Part shown: positions 57,302 through 64,000 of the stretch, in pieces
Layout: every line of letters begins with the position of its first letter
Position numbering within the stretch: the first letter of the stretch is position 1
Source: Owenia fusiformis
Lineage: Eukaryota; Annelida; Polychaeta; Sabellida; Oweniidae
Reading direction: 5' to 3'
Assembly (NCBI GenBank): GCA_903813345.2
Contig: CAIIXF020000001.1
Location: 44,347,885 to 44,411,884 of the forward strand
Length of the DNA: 64,000 bases
The notes under the pieces: generated by a model
What the model was told of the DNA's origin: nothing
Database searches by the model: none
What the model saw: the letters and a program-made list of their open reading frames with translations, nothing else
Made by a program: the position numbers and the translations under genes

Positions 57302-60300
57302 ACTCAGCCTCATTGAATTGTAAATTTTACTTTGTTATTATTACATCTCCCGATTTTTGTCAGTTTTGAATTCATGATAAATATACAATAAATTCCGGAG
57401 ATTAGGAAATTGCATTGGTAAAAATGTAAGAGCTCAATTAAAATGTTTTTAAATGGACGATTTTGATTTTAGTAATTTATTTTAGTGTTATTTTCAAAGA
57501 ATGAATGTGTTAACTTTTTTAAATATTTGCAGAAAAATCTAGATCTGAGATGCCAAATTGGTCATGGTATTTTATGTGTTATTATCTTGGTATGCTAGAC
57601 AACAATATAATGCAATGAATATATTTTCTATCAAAACCATGACAGTTATGTAATAGCCTACGATGAAACCATTCTGTTAATTTAATTGTAATTTTTCAAG
57701 TTTTTACATCAACTTTTTATCAACTTGGTCTTACAGGCTCGTAGCCAGCTTTTGCCAAGGGGGGTTCAATTTTCTGAAAAATTCCAGGGGGTTCACTTTT
57801 ACTTTGGCCCAAATTCAAATGAAAATGCTCAGAATCGTGAAACTGCATGATTTTGAAAGAATTTGATGAAACCATTAATTTGTTTGGGGATTTATGTGGA
57901 AATATACCATAGTATAAATTATAATTTATTTGTTTGTAATGAAAACAGTATAGGCTAAAATGAATGAGGATGTACTTGTACTAGTGTTGTTTATATTTAT
58001 GAAGTAAATGTAATATATATTTCAAATGAAGATTCTTTGTAAGCTGTGATTGTATATATTTGTCATATTTGAATCATATATATTTTCCAAAATAAATAAA
58101 TAAGTCACTAAGAACATGTGGTTCAGACAGATTGAGATAGTATTTATTATTATCATACGCTCATGTTGGTGCATTAACTATTAATACATGCAAAGCGAGA
58201 AAGTTGTAATATAACAGTTTAAAAGATTTGGTGACTCTCTTTTAATTATTTCTCATGAAATATATTATTGGCTTATTGTATCAGTATTTGGTTATTGTAA
58301 ATATATTACATTAAAGTGTAGGATAAACTATACATTACTAAGCTATTTAATTTTTACCAACAGTATGTTTATATTATTGTGCAAGCACATCATAGACATA
58401 GATGGGCTACACCCTTAAGAGCAACAAATTCACCAAAAATAGCATCAAATTAAGTAAGTAAGTAAGTTATACAGTAGTAAACACTGACAAAAAAATAAGA
58501 ACGTTCCAGTATGAAAGAGGTTCAAATGTTCACCAATTTTATAAAATGGTCATCAATTATATTAAAGTGTTCAGCAGTTATACAGATGTAATAGACTCAG
58601 AGATCACATCAAAAATGTGACCCTAACCACAATGTAAATTTTGGTTTGAAAGTGGGAGGAGTTTCATTTTACTGGTTATTATTACATCGTTAGTTTATTT
58701 TCTGAAATGTGATCAAGCCACCTTAGAAATACACGAGGGGGGGGTGAATTTGAAATTAATTAATTTTGTGGTTTGGCATGCTGCGTGCATTTATGTTTTA
58801 ATGTGGTCCTCCAACATATATTCGTAATCTATAAAAGTTAAACATTTAATAAGTTCAAATACAAATGTAATCCACTCTTAATTGTCAAAGAGAGTTCTAC
58901 AAATTGGCCAGGTGACAAATGTAAAAATGGCTACTATTTTTCCTGATTTCACTTTGGACTGTATTCACCGGTTTCTTGGTTCTCAATGATATCATTAGTA
59001 TGGAAGTATACATTTTAACCAGTTATCTTCCAAGAAATCACTCATATACATACACAAATATATAATGACATCAGAGTGCAACTTTAACCATTACAATACT
59101 TGGAGTAACATTCAATACAGTATACAATGTAAGTGTATATAATTTAAAATGTAGTGTATAGTTACATTCCAAATGTCAGCGAATTAGCTTGGAATTTTAT
59201 ATTTTACATATGTGTGTTCAAAATAAAAGATAAAAAGGTTGAATCAGAGTAAAAAAGGACATACCTCGTTTAAAAATTGCAAATGTTGCGTGCTGTTATG
59301 TCACCCCTCTCTGATGTTATGTCACCCCTCTATAAATATATTATAATTTCTCGATGCTGACAATAGACAAACATGGTGCTTCATGAATCGATCCAGAAAT
59401 CTGATATTTCATGTAGAGATGCATATATATTCATAAATATATTCTATATTTATTGAATGGGTTTGCACCTTTAAGAGATGAATTTCAAGTAGTAAATGTC
59501 TTCCTAATAATGTCTTTATTTGGTATAGAGTGTGCAATGAGGGAATATGAGGTGATTTATGAACTAAAGTATTTGAGATTTAATTCTGAAAGTTTACTGG
59601 GACCAGGTCAGTATATTCCCTCCAAAAATGTAATTGAACACTATAGAGTAAATTTTTCAAATTAATAGTGGTATTGATCTAGGCTATCAAACAAAGTGAT
59701 AAATTTCTTTTTGTGGTGTATATTGTTATATAAACACTGTCCATATCACATGTATTCGTACATGTATTTTATAATTAGCAGAATTTAACTTCTATACATA
59801 GTGTTGTATCTAAACATATTTATTTAAAGGTTGTAATTGTAAATTAAAAGCTGTAAAAATATGGTTGAAAGTATTGGCTCTTAAAATTAAAAGATCATAT
59901 GTAATTTTATAAAAAAAAGTGTTTGGAGTTTGTATTTTAAATAAATTTATTGATTAAAATTGAATTATAATAAATCTTTTTTTCGTTTCTTGGAATAAAC
60001 ATGATAATATTTTAGACAAGCAGTTTGTACAACTCGGGGAAAATATTTGAGTATAGATGGAGTGACTATTACACTTGCTAATGAATAGGATCTTTAAACA
60101 TCATGTATTTCCCATTGCTTTACCCACCATTTTTGTGACAGTCATTTGGCATCTGTGAGTAATAAATTGTTACAGTTTTGTAATTGTAACAAGGTTGATG
60201 ACGTACAACAAAATGGCGAAACTCAGCTTGAAATAATAACATAAAGTTTAAAGTTAGAATCAGATCCTAATGACAACTCTTGACAAATTTTACAATAGCC

Positions 60301-60573
60301 TATTTTGTGCTCATTTTTAAATGCCCAAAGTGTATGCTGTATTGAGGAAAACTTCACCCAGTCTTTGAATCCTTAATAACTTCACCATTTTATAACATAT
60401 TGTTGGTCTTTTGGGAGATAGTAAGGAATATGTAAGGAATATGTTGGTAGGTCAGCTGTACATGTTGCTTGCAATTTTGTCACTCCCTATGGATCTGATT
60501 CTCCCTTTAGGAATGCGACAATATTTTTTTGAAAATAAACAATAAACAATTTAATTATAATTATTTTAAAGAT

Positions 60574-60583
60574 TTTATTTATT
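60574..60583 (-). terminator. Overlapping AATAAA polyadenylation signals of the zinc finger gene
   Basis: On the minus strand two overlapping AATAAA hexamers lie 12 to 21 bases past the TGA stop (60597-60595). If used, the 3' untranslated region would be very short. They could equally be chance in this AT-rich sequence. Confidence 0.45.
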
Positions 60584-60594
60584 AATATTGATTT

Positions 60595-61518
60595 TCAAAT
60601 TGCTGTACATTTCATAGAGAGGTCAAGCGGTTCAGTTTGCTCATTATATATCAATGATTTATTTGAGGTTATAATTTTATTGAATTGTATATTCCCCTGA
60701 ACAGGACCATTGTAAATGGATAACGGCCTTGGGACTGTATGTTTTGCAACATATGGGACAATTTTAGATGGACCTCCTTCAAGGGTATTATCATGTATCA
60801 TCTTTCGCTTGATTTTGCACGTAAAACATTGACAATATGATAATTTTGAGCACCATGTAGTCTCATGAGATTGTCTATTTTCTAACATGCTTATATCACC
60901 TTGATTAAACCTATGAATGTCTGAGATGTTCCAATGTTTACTAATAAGTTGGCTGTCAGTTGGCATTTGTAATCGAGGAATCCTTTCTGCCCATTTTGGT
61001 CTTTCCCAGCCTGGGTAAAGGTTCATGTTGGGTTGATTTGGTTCATGGTTAGGAGTTCTGTATGTTATATAGCTGTGATGTTGAGCCATAATGTCAGGAT
61101 AAAATCTTTTACCCACAGGGAGCATAGTGTACTGGAACCGTCTGTATTTTGTACGTTTTACCCAGGGGGTAGAGTTTAAATTAACTGGTCCATTCTGGTA
61201 CAGCCTTACCCCCTCAGTTTCAGAAAGACTGCCTTCTACTGGGTACTCTTTGTGTAGTTTTTGATGACGTTTCATATTTGAGAGTTCAGAGAATGTTTTG
61301 AGGCAATATGGGCATTGGTGAGGACGCTCCCCAGTATGGACTTTCCAGTGACGTCTTAGACTGGCCACCTGGGAGAAGCGCCTGCCACATGTCATGCATC
61401 CAAATGGTTGTTCACCAGTGTGACGGCGAGTGTGACGTAATAGGTGTGACATATAGTAGAATTCTGCGTCACATACTGAACACTGGTATTCACCCTGTTG
61501 TTTCCCCTCGGACTCCAT
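60595..61518 (-). CDS. Three-finger C2H2 zinc finger protein with C-terminal PLDLS (CtBP) motif
   Basis: One uninterrupted 307-codon frame. Residues about 12-97 hold three C2H2 fingers: [38 protein letters not shown] and [25 protein letters not shown] and TGERPH linkers are typical of DNA-binding fingers. The remaining 200 residues are low in recognisable domains, with a small cysteine cluster ([12 protein letters not shown]), and the end is [17 protein letters not shown] is the classical binding motif for the CtBP corepressor, so a nuclear repressor role is a reasonable inference. The ATG at 61518 is preceded by aatttaagattaac, which could be a splice acceptor for an untranslated upstream exon. 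I do not recognise a specific orthologue. Confidence 0.85.
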   Translation of the reverse strand: MESEGKQQGEYQCSVCDAEFYYMSHLLRHTRRHTGEQPFGCMTCGRRFSQVASLRRHWKVHTGERPHQCPYCLKTFSELSNMKRHQKLHKEYPVEGSLSETEGVRLYQNGPVNLNSTPWVKRTKYRRFQYTMLPVGKRFYPDIMAQHHSYITYRTPNHEPNQPNMNLYPGWERPKWAERIPRLQMPTDSQLISKHWNISDIHRFNQGDISMLENRQSHETTWCSKLSYCQCFTCKIKRKMIHDNTLEGGPSKIVPYVAKHTVPRPLSIYNGPVQGNIQFNKIITSNKSLIYNEQTEPLDLSMKCTAI

Positions 61519-64000
61519 GTTAATCTTAAATTAATTAAAAAGAATATTTTTAGCTTTATATAGTTCAATAATGAATGATCCATACCTCAGTTTAAAGTTT
61601 CAAATACTTGATTCATTGGAGTAACATTTTTTTAACTGTCACCTTGTTCACAATATTTTTTCTTGCAATATTCTATGTCATGTCTATTTAATTTCTACCT
61701 TTTATGACTTTATTTCATAATAATCTCTTGAGACTCTACTGGCAAATATATAAACTAACCTGCCCCTTTTCAATTTTAGTGAATTTGGACATTTCATCTT
61801 AAATCTCCAATATCTTTCATATTTGATCAAATATCTCAATCCATTTTTCAAATAATGAAATTAAATTGTAATGGAAACATGAGAATGCCTTTTCAAAATG
61901 TTTCTTCCAACATTTTACAATCTCTTTTCTTTTCTACTACTTTGAAATAGTGAAATGAAACTTAAAACATTCTTCAATTATGCAATTGAGTAAACAACAG
62001 AATTAACAGAAGTCATCCAATCTTGGGATCTAATCATGTTTGATAACTAAGTTTTAAATCATTTAGAAAATAATAAGAATTAAAATAGATTTTTAGACAT
62101 TAACATTTTTTAACAAGTTTTATTTATAAAAATGTATCTCCATTGATGTAAGTTTTTGAATTTTATAAAATCAATTAATTAAGAACATGCTTATGCGTTT
62201 TGTCACATTATTTGAGGTACAAACACTTGAATATTCTAAAAATATTTTAATTGATAAAGAGAATTAATTAAATTAATGAAAATAAATTTACCAACCTGTC
62301 TTGAATCTGGAAACAATCCGCCAATACATCTACATATGATTATTCTTCTTTTTTGAAGCTTCAATTTACAGTTAAAGTTTTGACCAGAAACAACCGTTTT
62401 GATGTCTACTTATTTATATCCATTTTTGATCAGATATGTGAAACTAATACTTTGTTAAGTCAGTTATAATGTGATGATGTCATTTCACATTGTTTTTAGA
62501 ATAATAGGTTTTAATTGCAGTTGTCAAAAAAATAATTTGAGGTGTTCACCTGCAACTTTCACTCTCTTACACCTGTTGATAAAGTCTCAATTTGAAATTC
62601 GATTCAATGTAAAATATATCGGTAAACAAAGGTATTTTGAGGTTTTGGATAAACGTGATGGTTTATCAGCGATAGGGAAAGCGAATTCTTTTGTAGATAT
62701 ATTAACAGGTTATATTTCACTGCTTATTTAAATGTTTATTTGATCTCAAAACACAAACAAAACGATTGTCAAAATTAACAGTCCAAATAAAGCTTTTAAT
62801 TTTGCTTGATTAAATCTTTATTTGACTAGTTGACTAAATTAATTATAGTTTTTACATTACGTTGCCTTTGAATAGATTGTTTATAAAAGGACTTTTACCT
62901 GACTAAAAAATACCTCGTTATGCCACCTGTAATTACAGATTATCTGAAATGATAGTGTCATTTTGGATTTAGTAACTAGATAGGCAGAAACTTTCACTGT
63001 GCAACTGACAGATCTGTGGAATGATTGTATATTTAGTAGGAAAATAAATTAATAATTAACAGCGGTAAGCTGTAATTTAATTAATTTCCATGGTTGACTA
63101 CTCGACAGCAATACAACACACAGGAGAAATTGGAGGAAATTTGAGACATATATTAAGCACATTAATGTTTTAAATTCTTAGAAATACAAAAATGATTAAT
63201 AAGATTTTTACATGTCAATTCTTTAAGTAAACATTTTTTATGGTAGGCCCTCATATAAAAGACATTGGGATTAAAATGGTCGTTAGTGTAGAGGCCTCTA
63301 TTCAATCCGATACCATATAAAACTTAAATTTCATGTTATCTCACCAGATTTTCAATTAGGGTATTCTGAATAGCAATTCCACAAAACTGTCAGGAAAACA
63401 TGAGCCTGAATCCCAAATTAACATTGATGCTTCTCAAAATTAATTTGGAATTTTGAGTCCATATTTTTGTGACAGTTCCATGGAATTGTAATTCTTGAAA
63501 AAATATATGTTTATAAATTGAATTCATGGGATTAATAGATAATATAATGCCCACAATAAAATATGGTACAGAATAAGGGGAATGACAGCTTTGATAAAAA
63601 ATACTTAAATGTATACTAAAAAAGTTAACCCAGAATTCAATATAGTAGTAGGAGTAAGGATACTGTAAAAATAATTACCTTCTTCACCGATTTCAAGTTT
63701 GCAGTTGAGCTGAAAATTTAATAGTATCATAATGAAAAGCAAGGTTGCTGCTTGTGCAGGTCAAAAGTTCAAACTTGCAAATCCCTTGCAAAAAGTTTCT
63801 GGTTGAATTTTATTCTTATTAGTGATACTGTACAAAATCTTTTCCAATGTGGGAAAAGAATTTAAATACATGACTCAACAAATTCTGTGTAATTTGTTGC
63901 AAACATACCTTGTATCTTAACCTTTGAATTTGGGCTACTACCCTCAGTCAAAGTTTTGATACTAAAGGATTTAACAGGGCAATGTGGAATGACTATTCCT
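61519..64000. other. Upstream region of the zinc finger gene, no gene seen
   Basis: About 2.5 kb of AT-rich sequence with only short, domain-free open frames (for example 62471-62731, plus). It probably contains the promoter or untranslated first exon of the zinc finger gene. I could not place either. Confidence 0.5.

Larger units (their letters stand above)
55205..60594. other. Convergent intergenic region between LPCAT3 and the zinc finger gene
   Basis: Both genes point into this 5.4-kb AT-rich stretch, so both 3' untranslated regions lie here. AATAAA on the plus strand occurs at 56228-56233 and 57387-57392, among others, and I cannot say which is used. A small inverted pair, GTTCACCACC (near 55213) with GGTGGTGACAT (near 55240), resembles the TGTCACCACC ends of the intron 30 element. 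The main feature is the palindromic element at 56305-57301. A 70-codon open frame at 59453-59665 has no recognisable domain. Confidence 0.6.

Noticed and set aside
56198-57369. Two frames of 98 and 85 codons that encode almost the same peptide on opposite strands.
   Set aside because: They are the two arms of the palindromic element read in mirror image. No domain is recognisable and they do not indicate a gene.
59453-59665. Plus-strand 70-codon frame downstream of LPCAT3.
   Set aside because: No similarity, no splice context and AT-rich composition. Most likely chance.

Overview
The window is AT-rich genomic DNA from an animal. Genes are split into many short exons with GT..AG introns, and the introns are loaded with small inverted-repeat (MITE-like) elements, minisatellites and G-rich dispersed repeats. 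The gene set (a laminin alpha chain of the alpha-3/5 type, an LPCAT3-type MBOAT acyltransferase and a C2H2 zinc finger protein) and the repeat style suggest a bilaterian invertebrate, probably marine. I cannot name the phylum with confidence. No prokaryotic features, rRNA or convincing tRNA are visible.

Layout. (1) Positions 1-40331, minus strand: one very large laminin alpha gene. I traced its signal peptide and 41 constitutive exons, two slots of alternative exons, and a last partial exon cut by the window edge. All junctions are phase-consistent and give about 3,270 codons in the domain order of human laminin alpha-5: LN, LEa, LF, LEb, L4, LEc, coiled coil, LG1, LG2, LG3. Most of the LG4-LG5 end lies beyond position 1. 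(2) 40332-41796: a short intergenic stretch between two divergently transcribed genes. (3) 41797-55204, plus strand: a complete 12-exon LPCAT3-type lysophospholipid acyltransferase of 479 residues. (4) 55205-60594: its downstream region, holding a 997-bp near-perfect palindromic element. (5) 60595-61518, minus strand: a 307-residue three-finger zinc finger protein ending in a CtBP-type PLDLS motif. (6) 61519-64000: no gene recognised.

The most interesting observation is in the laminin LG region. One exon position in LG2 is occupied by three tandem, phase-identical, homologous exons. The position that ends LG3 and begins the LG3-LG4 linker is occupied by two. Each set has lengths that break the reading frame if two members are joined, so they look mutually exclusive, giving six possible isoforms in the integrin-binding part of the chain. 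One LG2 alternative carries RGDSP, the fibronectin-type integrin motif, which the other two lack. The partial exon at the window edge does not resemble an LG4 start and may belong to an inserted domain.

The laminin gene and LPCAT3 have no obvious functional link. They are neighbours sharing a head-to-head promoter region. All exon borders come from reading splice signals, phase and remembered family sequences; none has been tested against transcripts.
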